35,101 bases of DNA from CAG-1000 sp964545285 (GTDB taxonomy: Bacteria; Bacillota_I; Bacilli_A; RF39; UBA660). Of the stretch, positions 22,216 to 29,630 are shown piece after piece. Numbering within the stretch: the first letter of the stretch is position 1; each line of letters starts with the position of its first letter. The DNA lies in the NCBI GenBank assembly GCA_964545285.1, contig CAZJEW010000011.1, positions 1 to 35,101 of the forward strand, written 5' to 3'. Under the pieces are notes generated by a model that was not told the origin of the DNA, ran no database searches, and worked only from the letters and a program-made list of their open reading frames with translations. A program made the translations under genes and the position numbers.

Positions 22216-23046
22216 TTATATTTTGATTACACTTCCATCGACATTGCAAATATAAACATTTGGCAATATTTCTTTTATATGATCAAGTATTGTATTATTT
22301 TTTTCATATTTTCTACCAACAATTATACCTTCTATAAATATATTAGGTATACCAAATACTATAGCAGATTCTCTATCAGTTGTAAAACAATTTTTTTTAT
22401 CTTTAACAAATGAGTCAATCAACTTTGGATTAACAAAAAATTTAAGTAAATTCTTATTAAATTTTTTATTAAAAATGTCATTCTCTATTAAAGTTTTAAT
22501 TAATCTATTTTGAGTATTAATAATAAAGCCAATTTGAACCTTATCATCAGCCAAACTAGGCAAAAATCTTATTTCTTTTGTTTGTTCTCCATCCCACTTC
22601 CAAAGTTTAATTTTCCTAAGTTCATTCAAATATTCATCGATTTTACCATAAGGAATCATTTCAGTATAAAATATATTGTTTGGCTTCATATATCCAATAG
22701 TCATACCACTATAATTAGTAATATAATCTTTTAACAATATATCTTTTTTTATGTTCCATACACCAATAGTATAAGGATATTTTTGTTCATGCTCTACATT
22801 AGTAAAACTACCACTAATAAAACCATTTTTGGTAATATTATTAAACCCTTCAATATTATCCCTAGTACCATGCAAAAAGGTTCCTTTTTTTAATAATACT
22901 AAATCTCCTACATTATAATCATTGCTTGTTTTAATACCTAATTCCAATAATTCATAAAAATACTTTATTTGTTTTAATAATAATCTTCTTGCTTTACTAT
23001 TAATATTTGTCTGTTCATTCACTATTTTCGAATACTTATCATTCAT
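22216..23046 (-). CDS. unknown protein with HGT motif, possible ADP-ribosyltransferase fold
   Basis: This 276-aa cytoplasmic protein has a helical N-terminus (1-45), then KKGTFLHGTRDNIEGF (54-69) followed by ITKNGFISG. An H-G-[ST] strand followed by a helix and a G-[LF] turn is how ADP-ribosyltransferases of the PARP/Tpt1 type begin. A late IPNIFIEGIIVGR (233-245) could supply the catalytic Glu (E239), and a Tyr-rich middle part could supply the second position. It ends with LPNVYICNVDGSVI. This is fold-level inference with no family match. GGAG lies 6 nt before ATG; it is a single gene, with no antitoxin-like partner next to it. Confidence 0.55.
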   Translation of the reverse strand: MNDKYSKIVNEQTNINSKARRLLLKQIKYFYELLELGIKTSNDYNVGDLVLLKKGTFLHGTRDNIEGFNNITKNGFISGSFTNVEHEQKYPYTIGVWNIKKDILLKDYITNYSGMTIGYMKPNNIFYTEMIPYGKIDEYLNELRKIKLWKWDGEQTKEIRFLPSLADDKVQIGFIINTQNRLIKTLIENDIFNKKFNKNLLKFFVNPKLIDSFVKDKKNCFTTDRESAIVFGIPNIFIEGIIVGRKYEKNNTILDHIKEILPNVYICNVDGSVIKI

Positions 23047-23096
23047 AAATTACTCCATAATAATATTATCATATTTAATATAAAATAAAAAGAATA

Positions 23097-23468
23097 TTAT
23101 TCTTTGATAAGAGTATATCCTTTACTTTTCAAATACACTTTAATTTCTTCTTGAGTGAGTCCGGAAAATAATTCATCAGTTAATCTTTCAGAATATTCAA
23201 GAATAATTGTATTTTCATCTCTAGTTAATATGTAGTCAACACTATCCTTATAATAATTTTCAAACTTATCAGCAGCTTCTTTGCTATCGGCAACTATAGT
23301 CCATTCAACTTTTTGTAACATCTGTTCATCATAATATAATGTTAAAACATAATTACTTGAATCAATAAATCGAATTGTATTCGGCGAATAATACAAATTG
23401 TTTTTTTCTTTAGATTCACATCCGAATAAAAAAACAACTAGCAATAATATTAATAAAATTTTTTTCAT
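23097..23468 (-). CDS. small lipoprotein
   Basis: The start is ATG 23468, which overlaps the TGA stop of the upstream gene as ATGA; the longer frame lies inside that gene. The 123-aa product has a lipoprotein signal with lipobox LFGC (Cys17), then a small alpha/beta domain (VLTLYYDEQMLQKVEWTIVA, ADKFENYYKD, LTQEEIKVYLKSKGYTLI). The compact fold resembles the DUF1307/YehR type of small lipoproteins, but I am not sure. It is probably attached to the outer membrane face and translationally coupled to the upstream single-pass protein. Confidence 0.7.
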   Translation of the reverse strand: MKKILLILLLVVFLFGCESKEKNNLYYSPNTIRFIDSSNYVLTLYYDEQMLQKVEWTIVADSKEAADKFENYYKDSVDYILTRDENTIILEYSERLTDELFSGLTQEEIKVYLKSKGYTLIKE

Positions 23469-24022
23469 GACATCATTTGTAATGCTAAAACTACTCCAAC
23501 AATAAAAGTTACCGCAAACGCTAGTATACATAACTCAATAATGCCAACAAAACCAGAAGACGTTTTCTCAAGTTTTTGTGCTTGTGCTTTTTCGTGTGGT
23601 TTATATTTAACTGCAGGTATTTGCCTAATATTATGAGCAATCTCCTCAGCAAATTTTTTATCTATATTCCCTATAGTTAACGCATTTCCATCAGTAGAGC
23701 ATGATGATAAATTATATACAGAAGTATTCTTAGGATTTGGTGAGGTAACAACATCAGTTAATGGATTTCTTTTTGCATAACCAACAACTGCAGGTATTAA
23801 CATTTTACTTTTAAATATGTCATCATAAGTAAAAGAACCTTCAACTATTGTTTGTGCCAAATCATCCTCTATTTTTCTAAGTTTATGGTTACATTTATCA
23901 TCATTAACAACAAAATCAGAATGAATACATGTATCTAATGAATCATCATTATCATACTCTTCATTAATTCTATTTAAATATTCAGCAAATTCTTCAGGAG
24001 TAATAATTAGTTCTTCTTCCAT
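23465..24022 (-). CDS. single-pass membrane protein, unknown
   Basis: ATG 24022 with GAGGTG upstream gives 185 aa; an earlier in-frame start adds 12 residues but lacks a ribosome site. An acidic N-terminus (1-60) with several His/Cys (C32, C44) is followed by a mixed region and a C-terminal membrane helix at about 158-182, so most of the protein is likely cytoplasmic (tail-anchored style). It ends in TGA overlapping the lipoprotein ATG. No family recognised. Confidence 0.6.
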   Translation of the reverse strand: MEEELIITPEEFAEYLNRINEEYDNDDSLDTCIHSDFVVNDDKCNHKLRKIEDDLAQTIVEGSFTYDDIFKSKMLIPAVVGYAKRNPLTDVVTSPNPKNTSVYNLSSCSTDGNALTIGNIDKKFAEEIAHNIRQIPAVKYKPHEKAQAQKLEKTSSGFVGIIELCILAFAVTFIVGVVLALQMMS

Positions 24023-24048
24023 AAAGCACCTCTTTATTATATATAAAA

Positions 24049-24074
24049 ATAATATCACAAAAAATGATATTATT
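24049..24074 (-). terminator. probable terminator after the nucleotidase gene
   Basis: AATAATATCA/TGATATTATT stem with a short loop and T-rich continuation on the minus strand. All-AT-type stem, so moderate confidence. Confidence 0.45.
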
Positions 24075-24154
24075 CAAATGTTTTATTCTATTAAGATGAT
24101 TTTTAAAATAGGCAATCCATTACTTAATATATAGCTATAATATGATAATTGAAA

Positions 24155-24946
24155 CTAACTATCAAATATTTTTTTCATTAAACTATAATAGTTATCTTTT
24201 CCGTAACATAATATATCAAAACTATTTTTGTATCTATCAAAATCATTGTTTTCCTCTGACATAAATCCAATGGTTAAAACCTCATCATGATCAGCCTTAT
24301 TAACCATTTTCAAATCACCTATTTGATCTCCTAATAGAATCACATTATTTCTATTTGCAATTTTATCTTTAATATCCTTTGGAAGAGATACTTCGTTTTT
24401 ATTTAAACTATGTATTATATTTTTATCGACACCACACGCTATTCCATTTTTGAATATTATTTTATTACTACTTACATATACATTATCATAATATGAATCA
24501 TTTAATTCTAAAAAACATTCAATGAAATTGCCTATTCCTGCACTTATTATTATTAATGGAATGTTATTTTCATATAAAAATTTAATGAAATTCCTTGCTC
24601 CACGTCTAAATTCCATTATTTTTAAATTTGTAGCAGCTTCTTCAAATACTTTATCAGTTATTTTATACTTAACAAATAAACTAATATGTTTAATAAACCA
24701 TTCTTTAATTAATTTATTACGTTCATTTATATTCATTGACTCATCTAGTTCTATAGGTCTGTATTTCGCATATAATTCATCTCTTTCGGATTTATATTCA
24801 GCAGATACCAAATCACTATTTGATAAAATAGACCACGAAGTTTTACTATTACCATTAGTAATAGTTCTATCAAAATCGGCAACAACATATAAATTATTTA
24901 AATCCTTAACAGGAAGTTTTTCTTTAATAGATTTATTTATTATCAT
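24155..24946 (-). CDS. HAD hydrolase of the UMPH-1/P5N-1 (pyrimidine 5'-nucleotidase) type
   Basis: This 263-aa protein has DxD motif VVADFDRTIT (D24 nucleophile, D26 acid/base) and RPIELDESMN, then EWFIKHISLF. IIISAGIGNFIE is motif II (Ser/Ala/Gly region), followed by IHSLNKNE, and LLGDQIGDLKMV is motif IV with the metal-binding Asp pair. These blocks match the cytosolic 5'-nucleotidase III family, which dephosphorylates pyrimidine monophosphates and is best known from eukaryotes. Length fits. GGAA lies 7 nt before ATG. It is in a unit of its own or with the downstream genes. Substrate in this bacterium unknown. Confidence 0.75.
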   Translation of the reverse strand: MIINKSIKEKLPVKDLNNLYVVADFDRTITNGNSKTSWSILSNSDLVSAEYKSERDELYAKYRPIELDESMNINERNKLIKEWFIKHISLFVKYKITDKVFEEAATNLKIMEFRRGARNFIKFLYENNIPLIIISAGIGNFIECFLELNDSYYDNVYVSSNKIIFKNGIACGVDKNIIHSLNKNEVSLPKDIKDKIANRNNVILLGDQIGDLKMVNKADHDEVLTIGFMSEENNDFDRYKNSFDILCYGKDNYYSLMKKIFDS

Positions 24947-25005
24947 TTTTTTCCTTTGCTTTTTTAATAAAAAAGAACATATAATCTTTATGTATACATT
25001 AATTC

Positions 25006-25482
25006 TTAAAATTTGTATATGGATTTTTCATAGTCTTCTACAACATAAACAATATTTGTCTTACCTTTCGGTATCACCTTATGTCCCTCATTTTCTAATA
25101 ATTTCTTTTGTAAATCATAAGCTTCAGGATATTTAGAATTAAGTTCACCGTTACTTTTTAATACTCTCCAATAAGGGGTAACATCATCTTTTCTTTGATA
25201 ACTAGCCCAAGCACATATATTTATAAAAATACCAGCAGTTAATGGACAAGTAATATCAACCTTATTTTTGACAGCTATAAAATTTCTAATATCATTAGTA
25301 GTTACCAATTTTCCACTAGGAATTTTTTTAATAACTTCATCATAATATATCGGAGGGGCAATAATCATTTTTCTTCCACCCCATTTTTTAATGGCCTTTT
25401 CATCAGTCATTTCTACTATTTTGGGCATATTTTTATTATTATTCATCATTGCATTAAAATCTTTTTTATCTTCGCTTGCCAT
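25006..25482 (-). CDS. alkyltransferase-like (MGMT-fold) protein without the acceptor Cys
   Basis: This 158-aa protein resembles the DNA-binding domain of O6-alkylguanine-DNA alkyltransferase: YYDEVIKKIPSGKLVTTNDI (46-65), CPLTAGIFINICAWASYQ (79-96). The position of the PCHRV acceptor motif reads PYWRVL (103-108), so the alkyl-accepting Cys is absent. Such ATL-type proteins bind alkylated bases and flag them for repair rather than reversing the damage. GGAG lies before ATG, and an extended -10 (TGCTATAAT) lies upstream. It is divergent from the acyltransferase gene. Confidence 0.8.
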   Translation of the reverse strand: MASEDKKDFNAMMNNNKNMPKIVEMTDEKAIKKWGGRKMIIAPPIYYDEVIKKIPSGKLVTTNDIRNFIAVKNKVDITCPLTAGIFINICAWASYQRKDDVTPYWRVLKSNGELNSKYPEAYDLQKKLLENEGHKVIPKGKTNIVYVVEDYEKSIYKF

Positions 25483-25518
25483 AAAAACTCCTTAATAAAA
25501 ATATTATAGCATATTCAA

Positions 25519-25556
25519 TTGAAAAAAATCTTAATTTTTGATATTATTGACGTATG
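25519..25556 (+). promoter_or_regulatory. promoter giving a leaderless acyltransferase mRNA
   Basis: TTGAAA (25519-25524), 17 bp, TATTAT (25542-25547), then TGACGT and the ATG at 25554. The start point would coincide with the A of ATG, and there is no Shine-Dalgarno. Confidence 0.6.
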
Positions 25557-26600
25557 AAAAATAATGTTAAAAAAAGAGATAAATCACTTGATTTTTTAAG
25601 AATATTATCTATGCTATTAGTAATTATAATTCATTTATCAAATTACTATTGTAGAAGATATTCTGACATATCCACTTCTTCATATTTAGGAGCTACTATT
25701 TATAATGCCATATCGAGAGTTTCTGTACCCATATTCTTTATGATAAGTGGAAGCTTGATACTTGGACAAAATTATGAAAAAGAAAAATATATTAAAAAAA
25801 TCAAAAGATTTGTTATAGTCTTAATATCATGGAATATAATCTATATATTATGGAATAAATTTTACATGAATATAGATATTACATCATTTAAAGATATTAT
25901 TAGTTTAATAATTAAACCTGTTAAAGCGCATCTATGGTTTTTATATGCTATTCTAGGTTTATATATAATAACGCCATTCATTCAAAATATGTTAAAAAAT
26001 ATGGACAATAATTTAGAAAATTTATTTATAAAATTATGGTTAATATTTTCAGGATTTTATTACATCATAAAAATTATTATTCAGTCATTATTACATATAA
26101 ACTTTGAAGTAATATATCCGATTCCTTTAGTACAGGCAACATATTATTTAGGTTACTATATTGTTGGTTATATACTATATAAAAGAATAACACCTGAATA
26201 TAAAAAATATGAAAGATTATCTACATTATTATTAGTTCTTTGTTCTCTAATAACAATTTCAGCAACATTTATAATCTCTTTATTAAAGGGTAAATACTTT
26301 GAATTACTTTTTGGATATAGAAGTATATTTATTATAATCAGTTCACTATGTGTTTACTCTTTAATACTAATTAATAAAGATAAGTTTGAAGATACAAATA
26401 TTTTTGAAAAATTATCTCCTTATTCGTTTGGAGTTTACCTGTTTCATGTGATTCCTTTTAATATTTTAACTGAGAATATAAACATATTAAAAATAAATTC
26501 TTTTATAGGTGTTCCATTATTTTCTTTCTTAGTATTTATTGTTACTTTACCATGTGTTTATTTATTAAATAAAATACCAATAATAAAGAAAATATTATAA
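25554..26600 (+). CDS. acyltransferase 3 family membrane protein
   Basis: This 348-aa protein has about ten membrane helices. The N-terminal KRDKSLDFLRILSMLLVIII followed by HLSNYY holds the conserved R and His of the acyltransferase-3 family, and AHLWFLYAILGLYIITPF is the typical second block. Members transfer acetyl or succinyl groups to cell-envelope sugars. Length fits. It overlaps the convergent hemolysin III-like gene by 6 bp at the 3' end. The acceptor is unknown. Confidence 0.85.
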   Translation: MKNNVKKRDKSLDFLRILSMLLVIIIHLSNYYCRRYSDISTSSYLGATIYNAISRVSVPIFFMISGSLILGQNYEKEKYIKKIKRFVIVLISWNIIYILWNKFYMNIDITSFKDIISLIIKPVKAHLWFLYAILGLYIITPFIQNMLKNMDNNLENLFIKLWLIFSGFYYIIKIIIQSLLHINFEVIYPIPLVQATYYLGYYIVGYILYKRITPEYKKYERLSTLLLVLCSLITISATFIISLLKGKYFELLFGYRSIFIIISSLCVYSLILINKDKFEDTNIFEKLSPYSFGVYLFHVIPFNILTENINILKINSFIGVPLFSFLVFIVTLPCVYLLNKIPIIKKIL

Positions 26601-27272
26601 TATATATAATAGTATGCATAATGTATGGAATATACTTCCAATATCTACAAATATATGAAATATTGAATGAAAATATTTCTTTTTATTTCCCAAAACATAA
26701 AATATAACACCTACACTATAGCTTACACCACCAAGAATTAAAAATAACAAAGCATTTGGTACTAATATTTCTGATATTTTATTACCAATAAAAAGTATAC
26801 ACCATCCCATAGCTAAATAACATATTAAAGAAAACACTTTGTATTTTTTAAGATCAATTGAATTAAGTATTATTCCAATAATAGTAACACCCCAAATAAT
26901 ACTTAATATAATGATGCTTAATGTAGGGCTATATTCTCTAACTGAACATAATAATATTGGGGTATAAGAACCAGCAATAAGCAAAAAGATTGTGCAATGA
27001 TCTAATACCTGAAATACTTTTTTTGCCATTAGTTTGGGACTTAAACCATGATAAATACTAGAAATAGAATATAAAAGAATCATTGTAAATCCAAAAATAC
27101 TACTTCCTACAACTCCATAAACATTATGGTTTTTAACAGAGATTACTATTCCTAACACAAGAGCAACAATACCTATAGCTACACCCACTATATGTGTAAC
27201 CATATTGAATACTTCTTCACCTTTTGTATATTTGGGTAATTCTCTATCTTTTAATTTAATTCTATTTTTCAT
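26595..27272 (-). CDS. hemolysin III/PAQR-family membrane protein
   Basis: The ATG at 27272 (GAG 5 nt upstream) is preferred over an in-frame TTG at 27281; the product is 225 aa with seven membrane helices. Conserved features are ISSIYHGLSP, VLDHCTIFLLIAGSYTP, and HSIFHIFVDIGSIFH near the C-terminus, which give the His/Asp zinc site of the PAQR superfamily. The name hemolysin III is historical; a role in membrane lipid homeostasis is likely. It overlaps the end of the acyl-CoA synthetase gene by 11 bp, so it is translated from the same mRNA. Confidence 0.88.
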   Translation of the reverse strand: MKNRIKLKDRELPKYTKGEEVFNMVTHIVGVAIGIVALVLGIVISVKNHNVYGVVGSSIFGFTMILLYSISSIYHGLSPKLMAKKVFQVLDHCTIFLLIAGSYTPILLCSVREYSPTLSIIILSIIWGVTIIGIILNSIDLKKYKVFSLICYLAMGWCILFIGNKISEILVPNALLFLILGGVSYSVGVIFYVLGNKKKYFHSIFHIFVDIGSIFHTLCILLYIL

Positions 27273-28980
27273 TATTCTCAAGCTTTCTATAAGCTACTTT
27301 TCCTACGGCTGTTATTGGCATGTCATGTCTGAATTCATAAACAAAAGGCATTGCATATTTAGCAATATTATCATAACAATATCTTTGAATCGATAATCTA
27401 ACCTCAGGAGTATCCTCAACATTCTTTTTAATAACAATAACTGCTTTAGGAACTTGACTTTTGATTTTATGAGGCATAGCTACTACTGTACATGCTTCAA
27501 CATATTTACATTTGCAAATTATTTCTTCAAGTTCAATTGGATATATATTATAACCATTAGATATAATCATTCTTTTTAGTCTTGAAGTATAATAAAATAT
27601 TCCTTTATCACTCATATATCCTAAATCTCCAGTATGTAACCAAATTTTATTATCTATATGCCTTACTAAAGTTTTTTTAGTCTCTTCATCTTCATTAATA
27701 TATCCCATCATTATTGTTGGCCCACTAATACAAATTTCACCAACATCTCCTACTGATTTCTCCACATCACTACCTGGTTCAAATATTTTAATATCCATAT
27801 CTGCATTTGGTATTCCTAAAGAATCTAATTCGATATTTAAAGGAGCAGTACAACAACTAAATCCTGTTGCTTCACTAAGACCATATCCTATTTTAACAGA
27901 AGCATCGCTTCCATGTTCTTTAAAATACTTTTCAGTTTCTATTCTACTATCAGGAGATAAATAATCTCCACCAACAACAACCATTTTAATATCTTTAAAA
28001 GCATTATACCCAGGATCTTTTCCATTAACAATCATTTTTAATAATGAAGGTACAGCAGGAAATACTGTAGGTTTATATTTTTTTAAGTCTTGATTAATCC
28101 TTTTAACATCAACCTTTGGCATTACAATAAGAGTCATCCCAGCAACTAAACAAGTATGAACACATATAGATAGTCCAAATACATGAAATATAGGTAATGC
28201 TGATAATACAGAATTACCTGGTTTTAAATATTTGCAAACAGAGGCAGTTTGTTGTGCCATAGCATTAAAATTTAAATTTGAAATTATTATACCTTTTTGT
28301 TTACCTGTAGTACCTCCACTATATATTATTGCAGCAGGATCATTGCCACTTCTTTTAACATAACAATTTTCATCAATTCCATTATTAATAAACTCTTGCC
28401 AAGACATTTGATTATCAGAAAGTTTCATATTAATAGAAAATTTAACATTATAGAATATTTTTTTAATTCCAACTAAGCTTGTACTAGTAGGAACCATTAC
28501 AAAATGTTTAACCTTGATATCTTTTGCTTTAGGCATAGAAACATCAGCACAAAATAATGTATCACTATTAGTTTCTTTTAATGCTCTTTCAATATCTTGA
28601 GTAGTAGAAAGAGGATGCACTATATTTGCAATTGCACCAATCTTATTTACAGCATAAATTAATGCTAAACTTTCAGGAGAATTAGGCATACAAATAGTAA
28701 CGCATTCATTTTCAACAACTTTAAATTGTTTTAATGAATATGCTATTTTATCAATCATTTTCATAAATTTTCTATATGTTATATCTTTTTCATAAAATCT
28801 AATAGCTATTCTATTCTCATTCCTAGATGCAGTATCACTCAAATAATCATACAAACTTCCTTGAAAATAATTAATATTTTCTGGCATATCACCATAATAT
28901 TTAAACCATGGCTTTTTATATTCAAATTCATTTTTGAATTTTTTTATCATTTTTTTAATATAATCATTTACTTTTTCCAT
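27262..28980 (-). CDS. AMP-forming acyl-CoA synthetase/ligase
   Basis: This 572-aa class I adenylate-forming enzyme has the P-loop IIYSGGTTGKQKG (218-230), YGLSEATG, LHTGDLGYMSDKG and KRMIISNGYNIYP, plus the C-terminal catalytic Lys region ITAVGKVAYRKLE. Sequence type fits long- or medium-chain fatty acid activation. AAGGAAG lies before ATG. It is divergent from a TetR regulator across a 101-bp region with a perfect 18-bp palindrome, which points to fatty-acid-responsive repression (inference). The PAQR gene overlaps its 3' end. Confidence 0.9.
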   Translation of the reverse strand: MEKVNDYIKKMIKKFKNEFEYKKPWFKYYGDMPENINYFQGSLYDYLSDTASRNENRIAIRFYEKDITYRKFMKMIDKIAYSLKQFKVVENECVTICMPNSPESLALIYAVNKIGAIANIVHPLSTTQDIERALKETNSDTLFCADVSMPKAKDIKVKHFVMVPTSTSLVGIKKIFYNVKFSINMKLSDNQMSWQEFINNGIDENCYVKRSGNDPAAIIYSGGTTGKQKGIIISNLNFNAMAQQTASVCKYLKPGNSVLSALPIFHVFGLSICVHTCLVAGMTLIVMPKVDVKRINQDLKKYKPTVFPAVPSLLKMIVNGKDPGYNAFKDIKMVVVGGDYLSPDSRIETEKYFKEHGSDASVKIGYGLSEATGFSCCTAPLNIELDSLGIPNADMDIKIFEPGSDVEKSVGDVGEICISGPTIMMGYINEDEETKKTLVRHIDNKIWLHTGDLGYMSDKGIFYYTSRLKRMIISNGYNIYPIELEEIICKCKYVEACTVVAMPHKIKSQVPKAVIVIKKNVEDTPEVRLSIQRYCYDNIAKYAMPFVYEFRHDMPITAVGKVAYRKLENNEK

Positions 28981-29006
28981 AAAACACTTCCTTTTAAAAT
29001 TAATTC

Positions 29007-29024
29007 ATGTTACAATTGTAACAT
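29007..29024. promoter_or_regulatory. 18-bp palindromic operator, TetR-type
   Basis: ATGTTACAATTGTAACAT is a perfect palindrome in the divergent region between the acyl-CoA synthetase and TetR genes. A further half-site-like ATGTTAC lies at 29058-29064, next to the TetR ribosome site, and a 12-bp palindrome AACTATATAGTT is at 29039-29050. Confidence 0.75.
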
Positions 29025-29081
29025 ATTAAATTAAATATAACTATATAGTTTATTTAAATGTTACGAAAAAGGTGATTTTGT

Positions 29082-29603
29082 TTGAAAAAAAATAATAATT
29101 TTATAAAAGAATGTATAGTAAAAGCATTAATTGAATTAATAGATGAAAAGGATATTAAAAGTATATCAATAACAGAAATAACTAAAAAAGCTGGTGTTTC
29201 TAGAATGTCATACTATAGAAACTATTATTATAAAGAAGATATATTAAATAACTATCTTATAGATATATTAGAAGAATATGATGATAAAAGAAGTGAATTA
29301 ATAAATTCAAATAATTCATCAATGGATCAATTAATATTATATGCATTCGAATTTTTTAAAAAATATAAAGATTTTGTAATGGCGGTTGAAAAATCAAATT
29401 TATCGAATATTATGCAAAATAAAATAACTGAATATATGTCTTCATTATATCCATATAAAGATAATGACATTAAATCTAGATATGAATTATATATTTTCAG
29501 TGGTTCACTTTATAACGCTTGTAAAATGTGGATTCTTGGTGGTCTAAAAGAAGATGAAAAAGAACTTGCAATAATATATGTTAATAGAATGTTTAAAAGC
29601 TAA
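29082..29603 (+). CDS. TetR/AcrR-family transcriptional regulator
   Basis: This 173-aa protein starts at TTG 29082, with AAGGTG 7-8 nt upstream. The N-terminal helix-turn-helix reads IKSISITEITKKAGVSRMSYYRNY, standard for TetR, and is followed by a helical ligand-binding domain. It probably binds the palindrome at 29007-29024 and controls the divergent acyl-CoA synthetase and itself; the ligand could be an acyl-CoA (inference). Confidence 0.88.
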   Translation: MKKNNNFIKECIVKALIELIDEKDIKSISITEITKKAGVSRMSYYRNYYYKEDILNNYLIDILEEYDDKRSELINSNNSSMDQLILYAFEFFKKYKDFVMAVEKSNLSNIMQNKITEYMSSLYPYKDNDIKSRYELYIFSGSLYNACKMWILGGLKEDEKELAIIYVNRMFKS

Positions 29604-29630
29604 AATGTAATGCACAGTCAAATAATATAT

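Noticed and set aside
5815..23467. Possible use of TGA as Trp (Mollicutes-type code 4).
   Set aside because: TGA ends the sirtuin at its normal length and forms the ATGA overlap at 23465-23468, and the only tRNA-Trp has anticodon CCA.
24522..25136. Plus-strand 204-codon hydrophobic frame.
   Set aside because: Antisense shadow spanning the nucleotidase and alkyltransferase-like genes; AT-rich antisense frames often look hydrophobic.
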